64,000 bases of DNA from Kineococcus rhizosphaerae (GTDB lineage Bacteria; Actinomycetota; Actinomycetes; Actinomycetales; Kineococcaceae): the NCBI RefSeq assembly GCF_003002055.1, contig NZ_PVZF01000009.1, positions 1 to 64,000 on the forward strand. Direction: 5' to 3'. The notes below the pieces were generated by a model, which had not been told where the DNA came from, made no database searches, and saw nothing but the letters and a program-made list of their open reading frames with translations. Made by a program: the position numbers and the translations under genes. Shown here piece after piece: positions 1 to 7,911 of this stretch; positions within the stretch are counted from its first letter, which is position 1; the number at the start of each line of letters is the position of its first letter.

Positions 1-215
1 CCGCCGAGGTTGAAGGCCAGGTTCTTCTCGTGCAGGTTGACCGTGGCCAGGTCGTCCTTCGAGCGGGCCTCGGCCAGCTTCTCCAGGGCGGTGTTCACGC
101 CCGCCACGTAGGTGGCGTGGTGCTTGTCGTGGTGCAGCTCCATGATCGCCCCGGAGATGTGGGGCTCGAGCGCGGAGTAGTCGTAGGGCAGATCCGGAAG
201 GGTGTACTCAGCCAT
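1..215 (-). CDS. sodA: Superoxide dismutase (Fe/Mn type), N-terminal part
   Basis: Converts superoxide to hydrogen peroxide and oxygen in the cytoplasm. The visible 71 residues begin [13 protein letters not shown] and contain the first metal-ligand region (ALEPHIS) and the conserved [10 protein letters not shown] block of the Fe/Mn family, ending at FNLGG where the window stops. The C-terminal two thirds with the remaining ligands lie outside. The ATG at 215 has a strong Shine-Dalgarno sequence (GAGGAGAAGG) just upstream on the minus strand. It is divergent from the HAD gene. Metal preference cannot be told from this part. Confidence 0.93.
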   Translation of the reverse strand, partial: MAEYTLPDLPYDYSALEPHISGAIMELHHDKHHATYVAGVNTALEKLAEARSKDDLATVNLHEKNLAFNLG

Positions 216-399
216 GCCTTCTCCTCGTCAGCGTCGATCTGGGCGGGACGAGGGCCGGACTCGTGGACCCCGCCTCGCACCCGCGACCTTCGCGCAGCCT
301 CCGACGGTGCGCAACCGGCCGCCCGAAGCGTCTCACCGCGTGATCTCCGGACCGTCGCCGGGGTGGGGCGCAGCGGCCGGGTCCGCGCGACGCACCCCG

Positions 400-405
400 T
401 AGGGT
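400..405 (+). promoter_or_regulatory. -10 element TAGGGT of a leaderless promoter
   Basis: TAGGGT ends six bases before the ATG at 412, and there is no Shine-Dalgarno sequence. This spacing would place transcription initiation on the start codon. The same layout recurs at many starts in this window. Confidence 0.6.
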
Positions 406-411
406 CGGGGC

Positions 412-1131
412 ATGAGCTCCGTGCCCGGGACCGACGACACCGCAGCCCCTCCCCGGCCGAGCTCGGCGGTACCGGTCGTCGGGTTCGACCTGGACATGAC
501 GCTGGTGGACTCCAGCGCCGGGATCGCCGCGACGATGCGCGCCGTCCTGGCCGAGGTCGGCGTCGAGGTGAGCGCCGCGGACGTCTGGCCGTACGCCGGG
601 ATGCCGCTGGAGCTCATCGTCGCCGGCCTGGCCCCCGGCCGCTCCGCGTCCGAGGTCGCCCGGCTGACCGCGCGGTACCGCGAGCTGTACCCCGCCCTCG
701 GCGTGCCCACCGTCCGCTCCTACCCCGCCGCGGCCGCCGCCCTGAGCGCGCCGGCCGGGCACGGGGGCCGCAGCGTCGTCGTGAGCGCCAAGCACACCCC
801 GAACGTCCACCGGGTCCTGGCCGGCACCGGCCTCGCCTCCTCGATCGCCGCGCAGGACGTCACGGGCGACCTGTTCGCCGAGGACAAGGGCGTGCGGCTG
901 CGCGAGCTGGGCGCGACGGCCTACGTCGGCGACCACCCCGGCGACGTGCGGGCCGCCCGGGTGGCCGGGGCGGTCGCGGTCGCGGTGACGACGGGCTCGC
1001 ACGACGCGGCCGCGCTGCGCGAGGCCGGGGCCGACGTCGTGCTCGGCGGGCTCGAGGACTTCCCCGCCTGGCTCGAGGGCCACGCGACCGACCTGCGCGA
1101 CGGGAAGCGGACGGTGCCCGGCCCCCGTTAA
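412..1131 (+). CDS. HAD-family hydrolase (phosphoglycolate phosphatase-like)
   Basis: A 239-residue haloacid-dehalogenase superfamily phosphatase. Motif I is FDLDMTLVDS at about residue 24, giving the nucleophile and acid/base Asp pair. Motif II is the Ser in VVVSAKHTP, the motif III Lys follows in AEDKGVRL, and the motif IV acidic residues are in YVGDHPGDVRAA. A helical cap of about 70 residues after motif I suggests a small-molecule phosphatase such as phosphoglycolate phosphatase, but the substrate is not determined. It appears to be a single leaderless gene, divergent from sodA. Confidence 0.85.
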   Translation: MSSVPGTDDTAAPPRPSSAVPVVGFDLDMTLVDSSAGIAATMRAVLAEVGVEVSAADVWPYAGMPLELIVAGLAPGRSASEVARLTARYRELYPALGVPTVRSYPAAAAALSAPAGHGGRSVVVSAKHTPNVHRVLAGTGLASSIAAQDVTGDLFAEDKGVRLRELGATAYVGDHPGDVRAARVAGAVAVAVTTGSHDAAALREAGADVVLGGLEDFPAWLEGHATDLRDGKRTVPGPR

Positions 1132-1155
1132 CCTGGTGGGGACGGCTCACGTCCA

Positions 1156-1175
1156 GGCGGACCTCCCGGTCCGCC
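1156..1175 (+). other. Perfect GC hairpin upstream of the cold-shock gene
   Basis: GGCGGACC and GGTCCGCC arms flank a TCCC tetraloop in the 134-base gap after the HAD gene. It could terminate the HAD transcript or lie in the leader of the cold-shock mRNA. There is no following T run. No other element is evident in the gap. Confidence 0.5.
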
Positions 1176-1265
1176 GGTCGTGGTCCCGCTCAGACCCGAG
1201 AACGCACCCCGCCGGTGCGCGCGGCCCCCCGCAGCGCCCGGCACCGCAAACTGGAGAAGGTTCCC

Positions 1266-1649
1266 GTGCCGACTGGCAAGGTCAAGTGGTTCGACGCCGA
1301 CAAGGGTTTCGGCTTCCTCGCCGCCGAAGGGGGCGACGAGGTGTTCGTGCACGCCTCCGCGCTGCCCGCCGGCACGACGACGCTCGCGAAGGGCACCCGC
1401 GTCGAGTTCGGCGTCGTGCAGGGCAAGAACGGCAACCAGGCGCTGTCGGTGCGCGTCCTGGACCCGGTGCACTCCGTGAGCCGCGCGACGCGCAAGAAGC
1501 CCGAGGACATGGTCCCGATCGTGGAGGACCTCATCAAGCTGCTCGACGGCCTCTCGGGCTCCTTCCGCCGCGGCCGCTACCCCGACAAGGCCGGCGCGGC
1601 CAAGATCGCGACCGTCCTGCGGGCCGTCGCCGACGACATCGAGGCGTGA
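1266..1649 (+). CDS. Cold-shock domain protein with C-terminal extension
   Basis: Residues 1-65 form a cold-shock domain with both nucleic-acid motifs: KGFGFLA (RNP1) and VFVHAS (RNP2), opening with GKVKWFD. A further 60-residue helical extension (KKPEDMVPIVEDLIKLLDGL...) makes the protein 127 residues, longer than the usual 67-residue CspA but typical of a known actinobacterial subgroup. It probably binds single-stranded RNA or DNA. The GTG at 1266 follows GGAGAAGG. Two bases separate its stop from the next gene, so the two are likely co-transcribed. Cold induction is not shown by the sequence. Confidence 0.9.
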   Translation: MPTGKVKWFDADKGFGFLAAEGGDEVFVHASALPAGTTTLAKGTRVEFGVVQGKNGNQALSVRVLDPVHSVSRATRKKPEDMVPIVEDLIKLLDGLSGSFRRGRYPDKAGAAKIATVLRAVADDIEA

Positions 1650-1651
1650 GC

Positions 1652-2635
1652 GTGACCCAGGAGACGACCGACCCCGCGACCGACCCCGCGACCGACCCCG
1701 CGACCGACCCCGCGACCGACCCCGCGACCGACCCCGCGACCGACCCCGCGACCGAGGTGGCCCCGGGACCGGTCAAGCGCGTCCGCAAGCCGCGCAAGCC
1801 GACCCTCGACGCCGCCACGGCCGCCGCGGTGGACCTCGCCCGCGAGGCCGCCGAGGAGATCGCCGAACCGGGCACCGTCGGCGAGCACCTCGGCGCGGTC
1901 GCCGAGGGCGACCGCCTGGTCAGCCACACGTTCGCGTGCCTGCTGCCGGGCTACCGCGGCTGGCGCTGGACGGTCACCGTCACGCGCGCCTCGCGGGCCA
2001 GGAACGTCACGGTCAGCGAGGTCTGCCTGCTGCCCGGCGAGGACGCGCTCCAGCCGCCGGTGTGGCTGCCCTGGTCCGAGCGGCTGCGCCCCGGCGACGT
2101 CGGGCCCCAGGACACGTTGCCGCGCAAGGCCGACGACCCGCTGCTCGAGCAGGGCTTCGAGGCGACCGGGGACGACGACGTGGACGCGGTGGCGCTGTGG
2201 GAGCTCGGCCTGGGCCGTGAGCGCGTCCTGTCCGCGCAGGGCCGCGACGAGGCCGCCGCCCGCTGGTACGAGGGTGACCGCGGCCCGAGGAGCGAGATCG
2301 CCGAGCACGCCAAGGCGCCGTGCTCGACGTGCGGGTTCTTCGTGCCCGTCGCGGGGTCCCTGCGGCAGGTCTTCGGCGTCTGCGCCAACGAGTGGTCCCC
2401 TGAGGACGCCCGGGTCGTGAGCGTCGACCACGGGTGCGGTGCGCACAGCGAGACCGACGTCGAGAGCGCCGCCGAGGAACCGTCGGCCCCGCTGATCGAC
2501 GACCTGTCCCCCGACGGTCTCGAGCTCTTCGGGCCCGACGAGCTCGCGCCCGACGACGCGACCGGCGACGCGACCGAGGGCGCGACCGGGGACGAGCCCG
2601 GGCAGGCTCCCGGGGCCGTCGAGGCCACCAGCTGA
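1652..2635 (+). CDS. DUF3027 domain protein
   Basis: A 327-residue protein of the actinobacterial DUF3027 family, function unknown. After a TDPA repeat tail (about residues 6-33) and a basic KRVRKPRKP stretch comes the conserved domain (about 45-250), including GYRGWRWTVTVTRA, LLPGEDALQPPVW and a Cys-rich end (CSTCGFF, FGVCANEWSPEDARVV, HGCGAHSE) that looks like a metal-binding knuckle. The C terminus is acidic and low in complexity. The GTG at 1652 follows the cold-shock gene stop by two bases. The grouping with a cold-shock protein and a sacsin-type ATPase is common in actinobacteria and hints at an RNA or protein quality role, which is inference. Confidence 0.85.
   Translation: MTQETTDPATDPATDPATDPATDPATDPATDPATEVAPGPVKRVRKPRKPTLDAATAAAVDLAREAAEEIAEPGTVGEHLGAVAEGDRLVSHTFACLLPGYRGWRWTVTVTRASRARNVTVSEVCLLPGEDALQPPVWLPWSERLRPGDVGPQDTLPRKADDPLLEQGFEATGDDDVDAVALWELGLGRERVLSAQGRDEAAARWYEGDRGPRSEIAEHAKAPCSTCGFFVPVAGSLRQVFGVCANEWSPEDARVVSVDHGCGAHSETDVESAAEEPSAPLIDDLSPDGLELFGPDELAPDDATGDATEGATGDEPGQAPGAVEATS
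1667..1750 (+). repeat. Seven tandem 12-bp repeats (TDPA codons)
   Basis: The unit ACCGACCCCGCG is repeated seven times without a mismatch inside the 5' end of the DUF3027 gene. It encodes Thr-Asp-Pro-Ala each time. Copy-number change would keep the reading frame. Confidence 0.95.
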
Positions 2636-2643
2636 ACCAGGCC

Positions 2644-5600
2644 GTGCGCGCCGTCGAGGACCCGTTCGGCACCGCGGACGTCGTCGAGCGGGTCCTCGCC
2701 GCCTGGAACGCCTCCCCCGAGCGGTTGCGGGAGGACGCCAACGCCGAGGAGGACGCCGCCCTCGGCGCCTACCGCGACCGGCTCGTGGTGGAGCTGGCCC
2801 AGAACGCCGCCGACGCCGCCGCGGCCGCCGGGGTGCCGGGCCGGCTGCTGCTGCGCCTGGTCGACGACCCCGCCGGCGGGCCCGGCCGGTTGCTCGCCGC
2901 CAACACGGGTGCGCCGCTGAGCGCCGAGGGCGTCGGCGCCCTCGCCACCTTGCGCGCGAGCGCCAAGCGCGACGAGGGCGGCTCCGTCGGCCGGTTCGGC
3001 GTCGGCTTCGCCGCGGTCCTGGCGGTCACCGACGCCCCGGCCCTGCGGTCCTCCACGGGCGCGGTCCGCTTCAGCCGCGAGGACTCCGCCGAGCTGGTCC
3101 GGACCCGGGGCAGCGCCGGCGCGCAGCGCGAGCTGCGGGCCCGCGCCGGTCACGTGCCGGCCCTGCGGCTGCCGTTCCCGGCCCCGCTCGCCGCGCCCGT
3201 GCCCGAGGGGTACGAGACCGTCGTCGAGCTGCCGCTGCGGGACGCCGCGGCCCGCGACCTCGTGGAGTCGGCGCTGCGGGACCTGGCCGCCGACGCCGCC
3301 ACCGACGCGGCCGCCGACGTCCTGCTGCTGGCCCTGCCCGGCCTGGACGAGATCGTCGTCGACCTGCCGGGTGCACCGGTGCGGGCCGTGGCCGACGTCG
3401 AGCAGCGGTGGCGAGTGGTGCGCCGCAGCGGGCGCCTGTCCGCCGCCGACGTCGCCGGCCGCGGGGTCGAGGACCGCGGCCGGCTCGGCTGGCACCTGAC
3501 GTGGGCCCTGCCGGTGGACGGGGCGCCGGGTCCCGGGGTCGTGTGCGCGCCGACCCCGACCGACGAGGACCTGCCGTGGCCGGCGCTGCTGGTGGCGACC
3601 TTCCCGCTGGGCCCGGACCGGCGCCGGCTGGCCCCGGGCCGGGCGACGGAGGTGCTGCTGGACGCGGCGGCCGACGCCTACGGGGACCTGCTGGCGCAGG
3701 TCGCCGCCGAGGGCGGCGACGCGCTGTCCCTGCTGCCGTACGGGGCTGCGGCGGGACGGGTGGACGCCGAGCTGCGCCGCCGGGTGCTGGACCGGGCCCG
3801 CGACGTCCCGCTGCTGGTGTGCGTCGAACGCGTCGACGGGGCCCCGCTGGCGGTCCGGCCGAGCTCGGCGGTCGCCCTGACCGGGCCGGGCTCCGACGAC
3901 CCCGCCCTGCTGGCTGCGCTGGCCCCGGCGCTGGCCGGGCTGGTCGCCGCCGGGCGCGGCACCGACCGGCTGCTCACCGAGCTCGGGGTGACGCGGATGG
4001 GCCTGGCCGAGGTCCTGGACGTCCTGCCCGGTCTGGACGGGCCGGGGTCGCGGGCGTTGTTCGCGGCGCTGGCGCCGCTGGCGGGCGACCCGCTGGCCCG
4101 GGAGGCGCTGAGCGGGCTGCCGGTCCCGCTGCTGGGGGGCCGGCGGGTGCACGGTGTCGCGGGGGTCGTCCTGCCGGACGGGGACCTGGACGTCGACCCG
4201 GAGACGGCCGGGCTGCTGGCCGGCTTCGGGCTGCGGGTGGCCGCGCCGGAGGTGGCCGCGGGTCCGGCGCGGGACCTGCTCGTCCGCCTCGGGGCCCGGG
4301 AGGGTGGCGCGTGGGCGGTCCTGACCGATCCCGCGGTCCGTGCGGCGGTGCAGGCCTCCCCCGACGCCGACGACCCCGACGAGGTGGCCGCGGCGGTGCT
4401 CGACGTCGTGGCCGCGGCGGTGGGGCCCGACGGTGACGACGAGCCCACCGACGTCCCCTCCGGCACCGCCGAGCGCGCCGCCCGCGTGGCGCGGGAGCTG
4501 GCGTGGTTGTCCGACCTGGCCCTGCCCGACGACCGCGACGACCTGGCCCCGGCGGGGGCGCTCGTGCTGCCGGGGACGCTGGCCGAGCGCGCCCTGGACC
4601 CCGCGGCGGTGGCCCCGGTGCACCCGGACCTGCTGCGGGAGTGGGGTCCGGACGTCCTGCGGGCGGTCGGGGTGCTCGCGGGCCCGGCCCTCGTCGAGGC
4701 CGACCTGGATCTCACCGACGTCGGGACCGCCGCCGAGGCCGGTCTTGTGGACGTCGAGCGGTACGTCGAGGAGGTCTGGGGCGAGGCGCTCGACGCGCTG
4801 GACGACCCGGTCGCCGGTCCGACCGTCCACGGCGCGGGGTCGGTGCGCGACCTCGACCTCGTCGTCGACGCGTGGCCCGAGGTGCTCGCCGCGCTGGTCG
4901 CCGACCCCGCGGGGCTGCGCGCGCTGACCGCTCCCTGGGTGGTGGGGGGCCACCGGCGCCCCGGCCACCTGGCGTGGTGGTTGCGGCGCCACGGGCCGCT
5001 GCCCGCCGTCTCGCGCGACCCGGCGGGGACGGCCCCGGACTGGTTGCCGCCCGCCCCGGCCTGGGTGGGCGAGCTGCCCGCGAGCGCCCGCCGCGCCCTC
5101 GGCGTCCTGCCCGACCTGGCGGCCGCCGGGGTCGACGACCTGGAGCCCCTGCTGGACGCGAGCGCCGCGCGGACCCCCGCGGCCGCGGACCTGCTGGCCC
5201 TGTGGGCCCTGCTCGGCCGGTCGGCGCAGGACGCCGGGCGGCTCGCGCCCGAGCGGCTCGCCGCGCTCGACGCGGACGGGCGGGTGGTGTCCGCTGACGC
5301 CGACGACGTCGTCGTGCCCGACTCCCCGGCGTGGGCCGCGCGCACGGACCTGGGGCCGCGCCTGCTCGTCCCGCACGCCGCCCGCGTCGCCGACCTGCTC
5401 GACGTGGACCTGGCCTCCGACCGTGCCGAGGGGGTCCTGGCCCACCCGGGCGGGACGCAGCGCCCGGTCCCGGCCGCCGCCCACGCCCTGGTCCCCGGGC
5501 TGCCCGCCACGTGGACGTCGGTGCCGACCCTGACGTGCGACGGGGTCCCGGTGCCGTTCTGGGTCGGTGCGGACGCGGACGCGGACCACGTGGTGGCCAC

Positions 5601-5733
5601 GGGCACCGCCGCCGCGGCCGACGGGCTGGCCCAGGCCGCGGGGGCGTGGTGGGCCCGGGGGGCGCTGGCCCGGCTGCTCGCCGGTGACGACCCGGCCGGC
5701 GTCCTCGGCGGGGAGCTGCCGGGGCTGACCTGA
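2644..5733 (+). CDS. Sacsin-type N-terminal ATPase-like (GHKL fold) large protein
   Basis: A 1029-residue protein. Residues about 1-140 match the HSP90/sacsin-like ATP-binding fold: an N-box (ELAQNAADAA), an ANTGAPLS loop where classical GHKL enzymes carry D-x-G-x-G, and a glycine loop (GRFGVGFAAVL). The remaining roughly 880 residues are Ala/Leu/Asp rich without a recognised domain. Such proteins are taken to be ATP-dependent chaperone-like factors, with no established bacterial role. The GTG at 2644 lies eight bases after the DUF3027 stop without a good ribosome site, implying coupling; the exact start is uncertain. The Asn in place of the adenine-binding Asp leaves ATP binding open. Confidence 0.8.
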   Translation: MRAVEDPFGTADVVERVLAAWNASPERLREDANAEEDAALGAYRDRLVVELAQNAADAAAAAGVPGRLLLRLVDDPAGGPGRLLAANTGAPLSAEGVGALATLRASAKRDEGGSVGRFGVGFAAVLAVTDAPALRSSTGAVRFSREDSAELVRTRGSAGAQRELRARAGHVPALRLPFPAPLAAPVPEGYETVVELPLRDAAARDLVESALRDLAADAATDAAADVLLLALPGLDEIVVDLPGAPVRAVADVEQRWRVVRRSGRLSAADVAGRGVEDRGRLGWHLTWALPVDGAPGPGVVCAPTPTDEDLPWPALLVATFPLGPDRRRLAPGRATEVLLDAAADAYGDLLAQVAAEGGDALSLLPYGAAAGRVDAELRRRVLDRARDVPLLVCVERVDGAPLAVRPSSAVALTGPGSDDPALLAALAPALAGLVAAGRGTDRLLTELGVTRMGLAEVLDVLPGLDGPGSRALFAALAPLAGDPLAREALSGLPVPLLGGRRVHGVAGVVLPDGDLDVDPETAGLLAGFGLRVAAPEVAAGPARDLLVRLGAREGGAWAVLTDPAVRAAVQASPDADDPDEVAAAVLDVVAAAVGPDGDDEPTDVPSGTAERAARVARELAWLSDLALPDDRDDLAPAGALVLPGTLAERALDPAAVAPVHPDLLREWGPDVLRAVGVLAGPALVEADLDLTDVGTAAEAGLVDVERYVEEVWGEALDALDDPVAGPTVHGAGSVRDLDLVVDAWPEVLAALVADPAGLRALTAPWVVGGHRRPGHLAWWLRRHGPLPAVSRDPAGTAPDWLPPAPAWVGELPASARRALGVLPDLAAAGVDDLEPLLDASAARTPAAADLLALWALLGRSAQDAGRLAPERLAALDADGRVVSADADDVVVPDSPAWAARTDLGPRLLVPHAARVADLLDVDLASDRAEGVLAHPGGTQRPVPAAAHALVPGLPATWTSVPTLTCDGVPVPFWVGADADADHVVATGTAAAADGLAQAAGAWWARGALARLLAGDDPAGVLGGELPGLT

Positions 5734-5749
5734 GCGGCCGGGCGCCGTC

Positions 5750-7033
5750 TCACCCGCGGCGACCGTCGCCGGTGCCGCGCAGGCGCAGCGCGGCACCCGC
5801 CGCGGCCGCGAGCACGGGCAGGGCGCCGGCCCCCACGAGGAGGACGGCGGTCCCCCGGTCGGTCAGGAGGCCGGCCAGGGCCGCTCCCGCGGCGGCGCTG
5901 CTCACCTTGAGCCCGGCGGCCAGCGTGAAGACCTGCGCCCTGGAGCCCGGCGGGGCGTGGTGGTCGCGGGTGGTGAACAGGGCCCCGGTGAACGGGCCGG
6001 TGAAGGTCCCGCTGACGGCGAACAGGACGGCCGCGAGCGCCGGACCGGGTGCCACGGCGGTGAGGGCCACGGGGCTCCCGACGCCCAGCAGGCTCAGCAG
6101 GCACCAGCGTGCCGCCCGGGCGGGTGGAGCCGGTCGCCACGTCCACGCCAGCGATCCCAGCAGCGCGCCGGCGGCGTTGAGGCTCAGCAACCAGGCCGCG
6201 AGCTGCGGGTCGCCGGCCCGGGAGGCCAGGACGACGGCGACGACGGGCAGAGCGCCCAGGCCCACCTGAGCGGTGCTGCTGGCGAGGGTGACGGCGGCCA
6301 GCGTCGGTTCCCCGAGGATCGCCCGGGCGCCGGCGGTCGCTGCACCGGTCCTGCCCACCCGCGCCGGACGGGCGGCGCCGACCGCAGGACCGGTGCGTCC
6401 GGGCAGCGTGAGCAGCAGCGCGGCGCCCAGGGCGCAGCTGAGCGCGAGCAGGCCCAGCGCGACCCGCGGGGAGGTCAGCGTCGAGACCACGCCGGTCAGC
6501 GCCGGGCCGGCGATCCCGCACACGTTGTAGGTCAGGGAGTCCAGTCCGAACGCCCGGGCCGTCCCGACCCCGGCCCCGGCCCCGGCCCCGGCCCCGGCCC
6601 CGGCCCCGGCCCCGGCGGTCAGCGTCGGTACCCGGCTGGACAGACCGCCGGTGAGCGCCGGGCCGCAGCAGCCGCCCGTCAGCAGGACGACCAGGACGAC
6701 CGGGTCGGGGACCCGTCCCAGGCCGACCGCGGCGGCGGCCAGGGCGAGGCCGAAGACGACCGCCGCCCCGGCCAGCCACCGGTGGGGGTGGCGGGCGCGG
6801 TCGGTCACGACGCCCACGGCCGGGGCGGCCACCACGTGGGGGACGAGCAGGGCCGCCACGAGCAGACCGCTCAGCGCCGGACCGCCGTGCCGGGCCCCCG
6901 CGAGGACCAGGGCGACCCGGGCTCCTTCGTCGCCCAGGCGCACCAGCACCGCGACCGCGCCGTAGCGGGCGAGGGGCGTGCGCAGCAGCGCGGGGTTCAC
7001 CGCTGCTGCGGGCGAGGTGGGTGACGACGTCAT
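5750..7033 (-). CDS. MFS transporter
   Basis: A 427-residue major facilitator with about twelve hydrophobic segments and the short charged loop DRARHPHR after the second segment. It resembles drug or metabolite efflux proteins; substrate unknown. The ATG at 7033 has AGGAG upstream. A run of Gly-Ala dipeptides from eight 6-bp repeats sits between two transmembrane segments, in a loop before FGLDSLTYNVCGIAG. It is divergently transcribed from a CGNR regulator, with paired operator-like repeats between them, so it is probably that regulator's target. Confidence 0.85.
   Translation of the reverse strand: MTSSPTSPAAAVNPALLRTPLARYGAVAVLVRLGDEGARVALVLAGARHGGPALSGLLVAALLVPHVVAAPAVGVVTDRARHPHRWLAGAAVVFGLALAAAAVGLGRVPDPVVLVVLLTGGCCGPALTGGLSSRVPTLTAGAGAGAGAGAGAGAGVGTARAFGLDSLTYNVCGIAGPALTGVVSTLTSPRVALGLLALSCALGAALLLTLPGRTGPAVGAARPARVGRTGAATAGARAILGEPTLAAVTLASSTAQVGLGALPVVAVVLASRAGDPQLAAWLLSLNAAGALLGSLAWTWRPAPPARAARWCLLSLLGVGSPVALTAVAPGPALAAVLFAVSGTFTGPFTGALFTTRDHHAPPGSRAQVFTLAAGLKVSSAAAGAALAGLLTDRGTAVLLVGAGALPVLAAAAGAALRLRGTGDGRRG
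6568..6615 (-). repeat. Eight tandem 6-bp repeats (CCCCGG) in the MFS gene
   Basis: Eight exact copies of CCCCGG on the plus strand encode alternating Gly and Ala on the minus strand. Slippage would change loop length by two residues per unit without a frameshift. Confidence 0.95.
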
Positions 7034-7068
7034 CGACGGCTCCTGCCGGTGGGCCGGCGACCACGTGC

Positions 7069-7089
7069 GTCACCGGTCGAGGAGGTGAT
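7069..7089. promoter_or_regulatory. Operator-like inverted repeat, copy A
   Basis: GTCACC and GGTGAT arms flank nine bases. The 21-base element matches copy B at 18 of 21 positions and lies exactly 48 bases from it, inside the divergent promoter region of the MFS and CGNR genes. A binding site for the CGNR regulator is inferred. Confidence 0.6.
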
Positions 7090-7116
7090 TGCGGCCCGAG
7101 CCTTGCAGTCCGATCC

Positions 7117-7137
7117 GTCACCGGTCAAGGTGGTGAC
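7117..7137. promoter_or_regulatory. Operator-like inverted repeat, copy B
   Basis: Perfect GTCACC and GGTGAC arms with a nine-base spacer, ending right at the start region of the CGNR gene. Placed here, a bound protein would block the regulator's own transcription or translation, so autoregulation is likely. Confidence 0.62.
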
Positions 7138-7149
7138 GTGGAGGAGCAC

Positions 7150-7743
7150 GTGGACGTGGACGCGGACAGCGGTGACACCGGCCCGGGCGGGTCGGTGTTC
7201 GAGTTCGTCGGCGGTCGGGCGTGCCTGGACTTCGTCGGCACCGTCGCCGAACGCCGCACCACCGCCCTGGAACGGCTGCGGGTCCCCGCGGACCTGCAGC
7301 GCTGGATCGGGCAGGCGCACCTGCTGGACCGCCCTCCCGCGGTGTCCGCGGCCCAGCTCGTCCGCGCCCGGGAGGTCCGTGAGGCGTTGTTCGCCGTCCT
7401 GGCCGCCGCGCTGGACGGCACCCCCGCCCCACCGTCCGCGCGGGAGCTGCTGAACACCACCGCGCTCCGGCCCCCGGTCGGTCTGCACCTGGGGGACGCA
7501 GGCGCCGTCGAACGCAGCGGCGACCTCGACGCGGTGCTGTCCGGGCTCGTGCGCGACTGCTTCGACCTGCTGTCCGGCCCGCAGCGGGCGGCGCTGTCGT
7601 GGTGCGACGACGAGCGGTGCACGCGGGTGTTCGTGGACACCTCCCGCGGCCGGAGACGACGCTGGTGCGGCATGAGCGGCTGCGGCGACCGGGCGAAAGC
7701 GGCGGCGTACCGGCGGCGGCGCGCGGGGGTCCCGACCGGCTGA
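7150..7743 (+). CDS. CGNR zinc-finger transcriptional regulator
   Basis: About 197 residues. The N-terminal half is the ABATE-type stress-sensor domain (FEFVGGRACLDFVGT). The C-terminal 45 residues form the CGNR zinc finger: CDDERC, then WCGMSGCGDRAKAAAYRRR, with CGDR in place of CGNR and a basic tail for DNA binding. Members of this family are presumed transcription factors. GTG starts exist at 7138, 7150 and 7156; 7150 is preferred because GGAGG lies five bases upstream. It is divergent from the MFS gene and flanked by the twin repeats. Confidence 0.85.
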   Translation: MDVDADSGDTGPGGSVFEFVGGRACLDFVGTVAERRTTALERLRVPADLQRWIGQAHLLDRPPAVSAAQLVRAREVREALFAVLAAALDGTPAPPSARELLNTTALRPPVGLHLGDAGAVERSGDLDAVLSGLVRDCFDLLSGPQRAALSWCDDERCTRVFVDTSRGRRRRWCGMSGCGDRAKAAAYRRRRAGVPTG

Positions 7744-7811
7744 CCCGGTCCCGGACAGCACCCGCCCGGGCCGGGGACCCACCGCTCGTGGCACGAAGCC
7801 GACCCTCACCA

Positions 7812-7826
7812 GTTGCCTCCAGCAAC
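7812..7826. promoter_or_regulatory. Small inverted repeat upstream of the ABC cassette
   Basis: GTTGC and GCAAC arms separated by five bases, about 50 bases before the presumed -10 element of the ABC operon. Possible operator; the regulator is unknown. Confidence 0.3.
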
Positions 7827-7875
7827 GTTCATCTGCCGTTCCCCGCACGGTCCCCCGGCGGGGAGGACGGGCTCC

Positions 7876-7881
7876 TAGCGT
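7876..7881 (+). promoter_or_regulatory. -10 element TAGCGT of the ABC operon
   Basis: TAGCGT lies 30 bases before the GTG at 7912, and a GAGGAG ribosome site follows it, so this promoter has a normal short leader. No convincing -35 hexamer is visible. Confidence 0.4.
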
Positions 7882-7911
7882 CTGGCCCTGAGCCGGGACG
7901 AGGAGCGGTCT

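Noticed and set aside
1667-1750. Regular repeats as a CRISPR array
   Set aside because: Units are 12 bases, directly abutting, without spacers, and in frame inside a gene.
1951-5796. Very long minus-strand open frame (about 1281 codons) opposite DUF3027 and the sacsin-type gene
   Set aside because: The product is an Arg/Gly/Pro-rich shadow with no domain, typical of the antisense frame of high-GC genes; the plus-strand proteins have clear motifs.
3678-7121. Long minus-strand frame of about 1147 codons crossing two genes
   Set aside because: Low-complexity Ser/Arg/Pro composition and overlap with well-supported genes on other frames.
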